The notes below the pieces were generated by a model that did no database searches, was not told where the DNA came from, and worked only from the letters and a program-made list of their open reading frames with translations. A stretch of DNA of 64,000 nucleotides, taken from positions 15,020,094-15,084,093 of the forward strand of contig NC_092563.1 of the NCBI RefSeq assembly GCF_037975245.1, in the 5' to 3' direction. Positions 24,352 through 37,200 of this stretch are shown here, piece after piece (the stretch's first letter is position 1; each line of letters begins with the position of its first letter). Origin of the DNA: Apostichopus japonicus. Taxonomy: Eukaryota > Echinodermata > Holothuroidea > Aspidochirotida > Stichopodidae. The position numbers were made by a program, and so were the translations under genes.

Positions 24352-25485
24352 GTAAGATAAGTGATCAAATTTGTGTTGAGTGTTAAAAGACTGTATTTCG
24401 ATTATTTTCTGCTGTAAAATCTGTCCCTGAAAACTGTGTAGTGCCCACTGTCGTCCCTGTTGTTCCACAGTGCAGTATTCAGCATTGCTTAAATATGCAG
24501 AAGATAATAACTCTACATGGTATCTCATGAATATTCTAATGCATTGATCTTTGAACGAACTGTAAGTAATGAATACTGTAAGTAATGAATATATTTCACT
24601 GACTATAAATTGTTAATTGTAACTACAGTAGTGCATTGCTCGTACAAATGCTTTCACAGCTACAATCATAGAAACTTATCAGGATCCAGTAGTCATTAGT
24701 ATTGAAGTTAGTTGTATCCATGGATGTACTAGCAAGTATATTGCATTGTACATGTACCAGCATGATGGGAGAATGACATCACAGGACACTTGAATTAAGA
24801 TGAGGAAAGGAGCTGATTCATGTCGAGTTTTGAAACTTTCCCTTCTCTGTCGATTCATCATTCTTTGCAGCTTCAGAGGTGTCTCGAATCTACCAAATAT
24901 CGATCACCAACGCTGTGGGCTTGTTTAAGGGAATCAAGTTCTGTGCCTCCGAGAATGGACCCAGACATCGAGAGATTGCAGAGAAGCATGAAAGGGATGA
25001 GAACATCCAAAGCAGAGAAGTTTGACGGAGATCGGCTCATCTACGAAGTGGGGTCAGCAAATTATCTTCACTTTGTGACGGCGTCTTTCTATGCAACCGC
25101 CCTGTTTGGATTGTACACGACTCCCGATTTCATCGTCGGTGCTTGGGAGAGCGACGTCCTCCAGGCTAATACCGTAATGACCCTTGTTATGCTCTTTTCC
25201 GGGATCGTTGTCCTGCCAGTTTTATTGAGATATTTTGCCCGTCGTTTGATTTTTAAACTCTACTACAACGAAGCCAGAGATACTTACATAGCCGTCATTT
25301 CCAGGACATTTTTCGGCGTCACAAAGACGCGTTTTAAAGGTAGAGACGTTCTCAGCACTCATGAGAATTCCCTCGAACGTATTTTCAGATTGACTTCATT
25401 CAAAGTTAACGGGAGACCTTTCTTCGTAAATTCAGGTCTGTTTAAGCTTCCGAGTGATTACAACAGACTAATGGGAATGATTTAA
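24202..25485 (+). CDS. TMEM70: TMEM70-like mitochondrial assembly factor, complete two-exon gene
   Basis: Exons 24202-24351 and 24871-25485 join in phase 0 to 254 codons plus stop, close to the roughly 260 of vertebrate TMEM70. TMEM70 helps assemble ATP synthase and complex I in the mitochondrial inner membrane. The N-terminus MSGLSSMYLRQAFPGLLRLT is basic, hydroxyl-rich and lacks acids, fitting a targeting presequence. The conserved part begins GDRLIYEVGSANYLHF. Two hydrophobic segments follow (FVTASFYATALFGLYTTPDF and TVMTLVMLFSGIVVLPVLLR), then FKLYYNEARDTYIAVI and the signature end FFVNSGLFKLPSDYNRLMG, equivalent to vertebrate LLVNPVLFPNREDYIHLMG. TMEM223 and TMEM186 are related families, but the ending favours TMEM70. 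The upstream in-frame extension to 24148 begins with TTG and is not used. Confidence 0.88.
24871..25485 (+). CDS. TMEM70: TMEM70 exon 2 (membrane domain)
   Basis: The acceptor is CATTCTTTGCAG, phase 0. It carries the whole conserved domain and stops at TAA 25483-25485. Confidence 0.9.
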   Translation, partial: LQRCLESTKYRSPTLWACLRESSSVPPRMDPDIERLQRSMKGMRTSKAEKFDGDRLIYEVGSANYLHFVTASFYATALFGLYTTPDFIVGAWESDVLQANTVMTLVMLFSGIVVLPVLLRYFARRLIFKLYYNEARDTYIAVISRTFFGVTKTRFKGRDVLSTHENSLERIFRLTSFKVNGRPFFVNSGLFKLPSDYNRLMGMI

Positions 25486-26185
25486 AAGAGTAGAAAAACA
25501 CATCCAGTCATCAATAAGTGAAATTGGAAGGGGGGTTACATCTGTTCCCCCTCCCCCTCCAATCCCCCCTACTCCCTACCTACAACACCTTCTTGCCCAA
25601 CACAGCTAAGAAAATATGGTTATTTGAAACAGCTCATAATTGTAATATTATGCAAGCAAATAGTCTGTCAATGACCCAGAATTTTTGTATTTTGCTCAAG
25701 TAAATTCTAACTGAAAATGCTGCACTTTTTGTGAAACATAATAGAAATATGTTTGGTTACTGTAGTTGTTCCTACTACCGTTTTCATTAACAACACTTGT
25801 TTACTCCTACTGGGCACGGTGATCTTGCAGATGACACTATTGATTTCTGATTTTACCAATACATAATTTCAGTTTCCTATAAATTTGCTCTCTGAAAACT
25901 AAACGTGCATCTCAAGATACCATGCATACCGTGGTCGTAATTTATTCCACACAAAGATTCTGTGCATGTCATAACTCTGTTAAATAATTCACATCTCTCT
26001 CTCTGCGAGAAGGGCAGGAAAGTTGGTGGAAATAGCTTCATATACGCTACCGTACTTTCACAGAGGTGTACACATTGGTGGTGAATCACCACTGGTGATT
26101 GGTCCACTTTAAACGATGCTGAGAATTTATCATACTTTTTTTTGCACAGAACCAACTTGTCCAAATAAAACTGATAACCTTATAA
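25486..26185 (+). other. TMEM70: TMEM70 3'UTR (inferred)
   Basis: Non-coding AT-rich sequence up to the AATAAA at 26164-26169. Confidence 0.55.
26164..26169 (+). terminator. Poly(A) signal candidate of TMEM70
   Basis: AATAAA on the + strand about 680 bp after the TMEM70 stop. Confidence 0.55.
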
Positions 26186-26204
26186 ACGGTAGAAGTTTAC
26201 CAAT

Positions 26205-26210
26205 TTTATT
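26205..26210 (-). terminator. Poly(A) signal candidate of PLC-gamma
   Basis: TTTATT on the + strand reads AATAAA on the - strand, about 2.4 kb after the PLC-gamma stop and 35 bp from the opposing TMEM70 signal. Other - strand AATAAA sites nearer the gene, such as around 27365, could be used instead. Confidence 0.4.
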
Positions 26211-28209
26211 TGAGTTTTAATTTTATTATGAGTTTATCAAAAACGAAATATATATAGTGGATCTCTGTCATAGTCAGAAGCCTGTGCATTTTGTGTCCCC
26301 ATTATGTAATTTTGTTGTAGGTTTGTTTCAAACTGTGACCGTACATGTAACCGTATATCAAAGCATCAAATAAGCTTAATCAAGCTTATCAAGAAGTGTT
26401 TCAACAGGAGTATTAAGACAAATAAACAACAATGCCAGATTTTTTCTTTACAAAAGAATTTTTAATAACTCTTGTTCAATTTTCAAGTTTGCTAAATAAT
26501 TTTTGTGTTTTACATAGAACTTAGGAATCTTAAATTTCCCAAACTTTCAGATATATTACCAGAGTAAGGAAAAAATACAAAACAAACACAAAATAAAGAG
26601 AAATATTTGGACTTCTCTTCCTGATTACAATGGAATACCTCTCCATTGTTTAGATGGCCTGGATTAAAAAAATAATGAAATTATGGTGACAATAAATCAA
26701 TCAACGACCTCCATAGCAAAGAAAATAAAATTTGTGCAGACTTTCAACAATACATGATTAGTATTTATATGTAGAAAAAGCTTCAAATATACATTACAGA
26801 AGGCTTAAAATCCTGTCCTACATTGCCCCTATTTCCCCCTCATCCCTTCCTACTTTTTCCCTTGGCTACACAATACAAGAATTATTTAATATTTTACCAT
26901 TTATAGACTTTACAAAAATGAAAGAACTTTTCATAGAATTCTAGTACAAGTTGTGTCTTTAATTTTCTCGGAATAGATTAAAACGAATAATTTTCTGAGT
27001 TGAACTGAATATGAGATTGGTGCTACAAAAGATGTCATAATACTTGTCGGATAATATGCAGCATCCCCATCTTGAATTTTATTCATGATCTGAGGAATAG
27101 ATATTTTTCATATTATATTTACAGCTTTTACCAATATCAAATTGGTCTGGTATCTAAACTGACATTAGTGACACACACACGCACAAACATACTTTCTCTT
27201 CTGATAATATGATATACAAAACCCATGAGGCTTGCTTGATCACAGATCAGAGCAAACCATATCAGTCTTTTTTATTATACAACAAAGTTCCATGTTCAAA
27301 ACAACCAATACTCCAGCTATTTTGTAACCAAATAATAATAATATGACAAAATTAATTGAATTTGTTTATTTCATTTTAAATTAAGCATCAAATACTTGTT
27401 TGTGATTCCAGTCAAATATTGTCAAAATATTTGGTACCAAAACGTTCTGAACATATATTGGTACCAACCGATAGATAGCTCTCTGACCCACTCACCGGGT
27501 GACCCTAATGTCTTGGTTAATCCGGAATTCAGCTTGACAAACAGCTAACATTCGTGATACCCATCGGCCGTGCTTGTGTTTAGTGTCACTACCGAGTTGT
27601 GTAATTTGGACGAGACAACATACATGGCAATGTAATTTCAAATTGTTATTTATAGGACATGTTTCCACATTCATGATGCAGTATCATATAGTACTGTAAA
27701 CCTGGTTCTTGTTTATATTAATTAAACTAATTAAACTAAAACGGACTATTAAGTATCTATTAAGTACACTAAATATCAACACGATACATTGACAATACAG
27801 ACAAGAAAAAAAACCAAGACACTCTGAAATATCAGATGCTACCTTTATAAGTGTTAGTTAGATCTACACAGAACATTTGCACAGGCTGTCCAACAAAGAA
27901 AAACAACCATGAGGCATAAATAGTTCTATTTTACATCATATCTTGTTTTGTGTCTGGTTCCTAAATTCCCAGCATGATTTACTGACATAGCAACAAAGTG
28001 CTTGATACAAATGAAACCCCCAAAAATTGTTAAATTTTGGTTACACAAAATTTGTGGTCATCTTCTCTTCAAGCAGTACTGTACATATGAAAGTTTTTCA
28101 AGAGACATCTTAAAAATTGAGTTAAAGCTCTGAGAAAATACGCCTCCAAATTTGTGTTTTTTTTTTTTTTTTTGCTTGGTGATATCAAACATCACTCCAT
28201 TTGAATAAC

Positions 28210-28380
28210 CTGCAAAAGTAACCAAAATTTACCCTGATTATCATGACAGAGTTCTTGAGTTGTAAAGGGGAAAAAAAAAAACTTCACAGAGATGAAAAAT
28301 TTACCCTGATTATGATGACAGAGTTCTTCTTGAGTTGTAAAGGGAAAAAAAAAAACTTTACAGAGATGAAAATATTTCAT
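28210..28380. repeat. Tandem duplication, about 85 bp, two copies
   Basis: AAATTTACCCTGATTATCAT, then GACAGAGTTCTTGAGTTGTA, then AAAGGGGAAAA occurs twice in a row with minor changes (TCTTCTTGAG in the second). Confidence 0.9.
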
Positions 28381-28625
28381 CAGTAACAATCATGTGCAAC
28401 ATGTTTAATGCATATTTAGCTACATGGATAGTGATAAACCTGGAAGTCTGGTTCAAACAGGTAAATACTAGTCCATAGATACAACAGATGGACAAAACTT
28501 CAGATGATCTCCGACCATCCTCCGAAAGCGTACTTCATCCTCGTGTTTCAAGAGATGACGCAGTGAATGATAGTGTTCCTCATCCTATCAGCGACATTGA
28601 GGGGGATGTAAGCCACACAGCCCCC

Positions 28626-28695
28626 TCAACGGGGTCGAGGTAGTAAACTGGAACTGTTGGTCGCGTTCATTATTCTTCTCCTCTCTACTCGAACC
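28626..28695 (-). CDS. PLCG1: PLC-gamma last exon
   Basis: The acceptor is GGCAAATAG, with a pyrimidine stretch further upstream. It encodes [20 protein letters not shown], then PR and TGA. The exon choice rests on frame continuity and position; an alternative last exon is possible. Confidence 0.65.
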
Positions 28696-31600
28696 CTATT
28701 TGCCATTTGAGAGAAGGTTGAAGAAAAAGACATTGTCAGAGTTGAAGGATTGCAAGTGTCAATAGACCCACCCCCTTCCCCGTCCCCACAGAGACAAGAC
28801 ACCAGTGTGGAAATACAAATAGAGAGAGAGAAAGCTAGATAACATGTGGTTTCACTAACCAGAGAAGCGGCATAATTGGCATGTACTATGTCATTACAGA
28901 ACAACATACTGGTATTTACATTAGTGGCTGACAAGTCATTCAGCGACATGTACACCACCTCGAGGAACTTGTGGATGAGCTTATGGTGGGGAAAATGCAC
29001 CAACACTTATAACTTGCATGGACGATGAGTCAACAAGGGGGCAGTGCACTACACCATTAAAACTCAAAATACACCCAGCTGCTTTAAACTGATATCTATT
29101 AGCTTATGGTGACCTTTGACACCTACCTTCGGTCTTCCTGCAGTTGAAGTAATTTCTCTTGGACGTGTTCGTACTCTTTCATCTTCAGTTCATCGTTAGA
29201 GACGACAGCGGCGAGCTGTTGAGATTTTTCTCTCAGGACTTGAATCGAGGCATACAACTGCTCATCTTCACATTCCTAGTAGATGGATAAAATACTAATA
29301 TATTAACAAAACTTACAGAAGAATGTTCAATGTGTATAGTCTGCAGAGCGACTGAAATGTCTGCCCTCTCTGTGCAAGGAACTGTGGTCGACTAACAGCT
29401 ATAACTTTAAAGTTTTAGTTTTTATCTTCGATGTTACACTTAAGATAAAACAAGCACATTTCATAGCATGGAAATGAATTTGATGCTGTCTATTGATTTG
29501 AGGAATATTGGTGATCATTGCAGACGAACGTTCTGTTCCCATCTTCCATGATTTTTCATTCCTTCCCTTGCTTTACTAAAACAAACACAAAGAAAAGCCA
29601 TGAGATGGAAGTATGAATAACAGCAGATCGCTATCCGGTGCAGTCTAAATCCATCCTCTGTGCCACTTCTTTAGTTAAATATTTGTCTACCTTTTAAAGT
29701 CACTTCTTCAGTTGTGAGGAGTACAGTCCCGTTTACCCTCGGGTAAACTATTAACAAAACAAATTGTGGATGTCTGCATATAATAACATGGAGGAGAGCA
29801 ATCGAACATAGGACTACTCACGGCGATAATTCGTTTTTGAATCCGAACCAACAGTGTGGCTAATTCTAATTCCTCGCTGTAAGCATTCTTCAACCGTACT
29901 GATCTGAAACCTGAAATAATAAGTGAATAAATGGTTGAATAATAAATATACACACACCCTGTGTGATGTTTGCCAATTGTAACCAAGGGCAACCCAACAC
30001 AACATGCAATTTACAACTTACAACATGCAACTATCATTTATATCGAAAAAACGATATAATTATAACAATAATATATTATAACAAATGTAAAAATAAAATG
30101 TTTGAGTACAATGCACCAGAAAATTAACTTGAGGTTTCATAACACTAAACACTACAAAACACTAACAACACTAAAAGCCACATACTTATTATACAACCAA
30201 AAGCAAATAAAATTAGTGAGTTTTGATATCCTCTGTTAAATTGAAACATGTTCAAGGGCGGCGGAACCGCCGCCGGGCACAGGGGGCACGTGCCCCCCCA
30301 CTTTTCCTCAGGTTAAAAATGTGCCCTTTTTCTACATAAAAATTGAGGTGTCTCAAGTTAGCAAGAGGCCAGGAAACCAGAATGAACACTCGGGAAGGGC
30401 CGTTTCCGGCCATCTGAGGGCATTGTAAAACCAAAAATTTTCTTGTAGTCGTGCAAACTACTTTGCAAATCCTGGCTACGCCCCTGACTTTTAATGAATT
30501 TCTGTGGGTCAAACTCAAAGCTATTTCGAATGGAAAAAAATTTGTTAAGATATTAACAAGAAATAAACTCTAATTTGGAAGATTCCTACATTAGCAACTA
30601 GCATAATTTCAGCTCATTTTGTTCCTTGTTTCCCAATTTGCACATTGGATATTGCAGTGCTAGTATGCATATTTTCCTTGAGGGGGGGGGGGGGCGTTGA
30701 TGGAGTGATGTGTATACGCAAATAAGATAATACAATAAGAGTTATAAAGGGTACTATATATAAGGCTGCATCAGTCCAATCGAATTTCCCTTTGATGTCG
30801 GTGCCCCCCCCCCTCCCCCCAGATTAAAAGTGCTTCTGCCGCCCTTGAACATGTTCTACCAAAACTTGGTTCTTCATTACACACTCTTATCTGATACCAT
30901 TTCAAAGAAATATTTCAACAAAAGATGACGCTCAACAGGTAAGATGTATTTCTACTGACTTTACCTTCTCGTACCGCACAGAGAGGATACGTAGCTTGAG
31001 CCACAAAGTTAGGATCTCCAAACATATCTTCGTCCTGAATCACAAATCGGATGAAAGCCATGTCGGGATTGTGGACGTCAAACTCGCATTTCTCGTTGAA
31101 GACCGGATTCAAGCCGTTGGAAGCTGCAGAGGTTAAATGATTATTAATGTCACTATTTATTAAAGATGTTATCACTAAAATGACAGAAGTCTTGAAAGTA
31201 TCCAAGAGTTGAGAGACGTACCTTTCAATAGGTTAATGGTCATAAGTAATATTCTGGCCAAGTAATATGCTACAAAGATCAAAACTGGTCACCAATGATC
31301 AAACCCTGCATCAAGTTCTGCAGACATTGTAACTGCCAATGCCAGAGCATTTGTTTTTCTGCCAATCTGGGAAACTTGAAATTTAACAATACTCGACATT
31401 GATTATGATGGATTAGTTGTGGCACGGAGAACACACAGTAAAGAACAGAGGCGCACGGCCCAACTAATCACACTTTCCTTAGTCATGGTTGTGTCGGGTT
31501 GCCTTCAGGTGGGGCAGTGTATGGACAACTTAAGAGTCCAAAGTGCAGTGTTTCACAGATTAATAACCAATTTATCCAGATATTTGGAAATAAATGGCAC

Positions 31601-34174
31601 TTTCCAGTGAGAAGCTCGATAGCTTCCAGAATTGGTCACTCAATACAGAGAGGAAGAATCTTCAACGTTAGAGTAACTTACACTTTGTTTTGCTCTTGTA
31701 CTTATTTCCGTTATCGTACGAGCAGCCACAGATTTCTACTTCAACAAATGGGCTGGTGATTCCCCGGCCCGACTTTGGAAGATTCCTGGCAGCAATGATC
31801 TGGAGAAGAAAGAAAAAAAAACAAGATGGTGTCACTTGTATTAAAAAATCCAGGAAAATTGTCACATGTTCAACGTATAGAGGTCTTACACTTGAAAGAA
31901 TAGCTATCAACTGTTAAATTAATCTCATAAAAGTAAATCAACATCAGGGACTAAAGAACACAACATTGTAATTCTTGAGTCAGTTGTTTCAACTTTCTAT
32001 ACTCTCATCAAATCATTGAAGGATTCCCATCCAATTTCATGTTGTTGACTTTTATAAAGATTACATAGAATGTTGGATATCTGAGTTGTACTGATTGTGA
32101 CTGGGGCGTGATCCCTGGTGCCACGGTATGCAAGGAACTGGGGCTTCTGAATGGCACCCTCAAAGGGTGGCAACAAGGGTGGCAAGAACGGCACCCTCAA
32201 AATATTCAACAAAGAAATGGTTAAAAAACGATCACCACCAACTAAGGGCTGGACTGTTAAGCTGGTAAGGCACAAGAAATATATATCCTGTGGTCATTGG
32301 CTAGACAAAACTTTCTTTCTTCCTTTCATATAGTTTGCGATGAAATTCAGCAAAATGATTTTAAAGATTGTGTATTCAATAGATTTAACCGGTCCCTCTG
32401 CCTGGGAAGAGTGTATCCTACCCCCCCATCAGGTAAACATGGCAGCGATGGTGCAAAAATATTAATCAAGCTATTCAGACAAATCTCCTGTCTTATTTCA
32501 ACCACAAATAGTTAATTAGCCAATAATTAAAGAATCCATTACCAATCTGTCAAGTTGCCACAAAGTTTTTTTTTTGTTTTTTTGTAGGTGATATGCAAAA
32601 AAAAAAAAAAAAATGAACCAAACAACTAAAAAATCAAATCATATTCTTAGGAAATCTAAAATAACAGTTGAAGCAATCAAAGCTATGATTTTTGTTGGAT
32701 GAACTTGACATGGTAATGTACATGCAAGTGAAAATGTACAGATATTTTAGCAAAAACTCAATTTTCAAACACTTTAATACAAAAGTTCTGGAATGTTATG
32801 AAGACTAGCAGGAGGTATAGCGAGCATTAAACTTACGCCGATAGACAGAGCAATCGCCATCCTCTGGTCTGTCAATGTTCTCCTGTCAAAGGGATCAAAG
32901 TTATTGTTCCTCATGCATTCTGGTTTCAGGACGTAACCGCATTTCCCATTCAGTGCAAACAAGCCTTGGTTTATCTGCATGGAGCGATCTGAACGAAACG
33001 AATCATATTTGAGAAGATTCTTGTCGAATGTAGTCAATTGTTAAAACTGCATTCTTCAAGGAGAATACTGTGTATTAAATGAAACATTTAAACGTTTAGA
33101 AATAGAGAAAGCCGTTCCATCCATATTACCGAACGTGTTGATATGACGTATTCTCGCATTTCAGTTGAGATGTCTTAATTACCGACGAACTCTGACAGAT
33201 ATGCTCCAGTAATAACTACATCTATTGGCAAATTATTAAATTTATTTAAACAAATGTGTTGCAATCCATATTCTGTGACTTACTACAGCAACTTGGGATT
33301 CACACAATTTTGGGGGTTTTGTGGTTATAAGGAAAGCACATTGAAACTAAAATGACTAAAGAAAGTAACCATGCAAAAAGAGTATTTTCAAAGGAAAAAA
33401 TTATAGCTTTATTTTTCTAATGTTGGAAATAGAGACATGAATAACACCTAACTTCTATTACCAAAATGGAACAACAGTTTTCAAATCAGAGAGATGACCA
33501 CCTCTGAGAGGTAACTTTGTAATAGCAGGAGAATTACAACCACCAATGAAGTAGCCTATTTCACATGGGAACACATTTGTGCCACACACTAGGGGAAGAG
33601 ACGTTTCTCCCCCACCATGTTATGTAAGTTGAGAGTTGATAAACCTAAGTTACGGATTACAAGTTTGTGTCACACACAAACACACCTCTCACACGACTTG
33701 ATATGCGTAGGTCATATGCCTGCCTGATGAGGCAAATAATCAAAACTGGCTTAACATTTAGAAGAAAAAGAAACATTTCTGTATGCTAAAACTCACACCC
33801 AAAGTTGATATGTGGTGGGTATACCTCATACATCTACATATCTCAGACGAAGATGGTTGCTAGGGTAAAAGCTCACCTGGTGTCTGGTAGTTCAATGCCA
33901 CGATCTGGTGGCCGCAGTTCCATGCAAAGACGGGATCGTAGTTGGACGAATCAAATCTCTGTCCTTTTGGGTACGTTCTACTGATCTGGTACATGTGGTA
34001 GTCCAATAGGATGTGCGCTTTGTTGTTTTGAATAAAACGCTCCACTTTGGTCTCGGGAAAGGAGGACATCTCATAAAAATTTCCCTTTGGACCTATAGCA
34101 GAGGACAACAGAATGTAACTGTAGACTTCTGCATCACTTGGGAAGATACATACATAATATACGTACATATATAC

Positions 34175-34217
<43 letters not shown>

Positions 34218-37200
34218 CATACATACATATAGATATATTTATACTTATGTAATAAGTACATATTATCATAATTCCTTTCACTTCCAAAGGGTCACATTTT
34301 AATAGGTCTTACCAATAGTAGCAAAGCTTCTTTTTTTTTAAATGTTTTTAAATGTTTTTTTTTTAAATCTCATCTGTGAACTCTATGTCTAATCCTGAGC
34401 TCAGAACCAGTGTCTCTGATGTCTCTGATGTACTTTTCCTTGGGGTGGGGGAGGTACGGGGCATGGCAATCTAGCCAATTTTAGGAAGTTAATGACAGCC
34501 ATTGAGAAGCAGGTAAGATTGCCTTTTAGTTTGAAAGTTTGACTTGTTACTGAAACATGTATGTTTATATTTTTCGTAAATAGAAATGAAACGGTGCATC
34601 TAGGTCTATCAAATTAATAATCACAAAATATGGAGAAAATCAGTGAGATCACCAAGCAAATAAAATAATTTCTCTCTTTTCAGTCGGTTCCACTCAGTAT
34701 GGTTCATTTCGTGATCATTATACGATTATCTACATATTACAAAACACATGGCGAAAATTTGATATGAATAATTTTAGTCATTTGTCATTCTGACTTATTT
34801 AACAAATTGGTGCTTTAAGACATCTGTTTTTCATGCAAATGAATTTTGAAAAAGAAAAGAAGTTCAAATGAACAAACTAGATTTAAATTTGACCATACTT
34901 GCAGCAATATAGCAGCAATGTAGCCAACTCTTTGTGCAAAATTCCACTCATTTATTTAAAGGATTTATTATATGAATTGACCCATAGGACTTACTATCTT
35001 CGTTGAAAGACACCGTCCTGCAGTAAACCACGAGGTCGGACAATTCCTTTGCTATCTTCATTCTTCTCTCGCTTGCTTTCCTGTTGGCCAGCTAAACGGT
35101 CAATGTACAAAAGAAGAAGAAAAAATGAACACACGTTACAGAATCTAGCACAGTTAATATATATATGTAAATATACTAAAAAGGATATATAATAATACTA
35201 GTGCAACTAATAAGATAATGTATACTTCCCAACTGGATTTTTGTTCCACTAAGTGTATCCTCATACAGCCTTCGAAGTATAAAACAGTAAAGGAAGTAAA
35301 GTATAGGAAACTTTTTTCTTTATTTTCATTAAACCAGCCTCAGAGGTGTTTCAACTGTGCTTTGAGTTATGAAAATAATATTGTACAAAAGAGATACAAC
35401 TTAATAATAAAATCAGATACATCTAGTTTGCCACAAGTTAGGACATCACTATTTGCTGATTATATTTATGACAACATATATTATATCACTTTTAATTGTA
35501 AATGGTGAATGCTGACAGAGAATGCATGTCCATGAACAGAATAAATGCTTCTCCTTCCCAAGAGATCCTTCACAAACAAGATCGTTTCCTGCGGATATCC
35601 ACTGACGGGAAATGTGAATAATTGGGCGATGTAGCGGATGTTCACGAAGATCTGATTTGCATACGAAAGGTCATTGGTCCGAGCCACTACAAAAGTAAAC
35701 GTTATTGGTTGCTGGTGATATTTGAATTATGCAACTGCATGATTCTGTAAGACCTGTGGTACACAGCTACTACTATATAATGCTTTCACTTTCTCTTCCT
35801 CAATTAATGATATTTTTAAACTTTTTGAATGACATAATGATCACAGAAATAGATGCTCTGCTGGTAATATATGTGATGCTTATCTGCATATGTAGGAATG
35901 CTCTATATAGAAGTTTCATAAGGAAAAACTGAATGATGTCACATTGTCTTGTGATGATTGCCGTAATAAGAATGACTATATATATGATAAGAATTACTAT
36001 ATATATGATAAGAATTACTATATATATGATAAGAATCACTATATATATGATAAGAATCACTATATATATGATAAGAATTACTATATATATGATAAGAATT
36101 ACTATATATATGATAAGAATTACTATATATATTTTAAGAATCACTATATATATTATAAGAATTACTATATATATTATAAGAATTACTGCCGTTATGAGAT
36201 TTACCTTTGGGTAAATGAAGGATAGATGTAAGCCACAAAATTGGTATATATCATTATGAATGCAATGAAAATATGAACTTAATTTGAAGCCTACTACATT
36301 CCTCACTGATATCATGAGTCACCACTACCAAAAAGAAACCTTATAAATTGCTTAAATTACCTGCTTCGATATATTTTTTTTTGGGTGCAATAGTGAGTAT
36401 ATAAACTTCAGAAAGTGATCAGAAAGTGAAACTTCAGATAGTGAGTATATAAACCAGTTTTTGTATATAAACTTCAGAAAATCATGAAACTGTTTAGAAA
36501 GAAACTCATGGATTCCTGGAATTTTATGTTTCAAGAATGTTTCAAGAATTCAGCAAACACTGACACACAGAGTAAAAATTATTTGGCTGTAGGTGTGCAA
36601 CACCTTGAATTTTACATTCACACATATAGTAACCATTATGTAACTATGGGTGTTCAACACCTTGAATTCAGCAAACACTAACACACAGAGTAACCAGTAT
36701 ACAACTGTGGGTGTGTAACACCTTGCATTCAGCAAACACTGACACACACAGTATCATGATTCCTTTTGCTTTCAGCAAGGAATGAAAAAAATGCAAGTTA
36801 CATAAAAAATGATTATTATTTCACATTTATTTAAAATTAACACTGATGATGACCCACCCAACTATGCTGCTAATAATATTAATGAATTGATTATAACAGA
36901 TTGCAATTCTGATGAATTTGCTGTGATGAGAGACAAATGAAAATAAATGAATTCTTGTCTGTAGAGAGCATTATGTTTTTAAAGATGATTGTGACTGTCT
37001 AAATATCTGATAGTCTGAAATAACCATGGAAGATTCTCCTGATTCGATCAAACAAATATTCAATAATATAGTTTGGCTTCAGCTTTTGAAAGTGTATTTG
37101 TAATTTGTGGAGAACCAAACGACTAATTTATCCTATCTTTAGAAATAAGAGATGTAGGTACTACATTTTATGTAGTCAATTAATACTGGCTTCTTAATTT

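Larger units (their letters stand above)
26190..28625 (-). other. PLCG1: PLC-gamma 3'UTR / convergent intergenic region
   Basis: AT-rich sequence without any supported exon on either strand. It holds a poly-T run at 28158-28174 and an 85-bp duplication at 28210-28380. Confidence 0.45.

Noticed and set aside
24226-24528. 100-codon - strand frame over TMEM70 exon 1
   Set aside because: Shadow of the coding exon and its intron; no independent support.
33860-34287. Tyr/Ile-rich frames upstream of PLC-gamma exon 17
   Set aside because: They are translations of a TA/CATA microsatellite joined by chance to the true exon.
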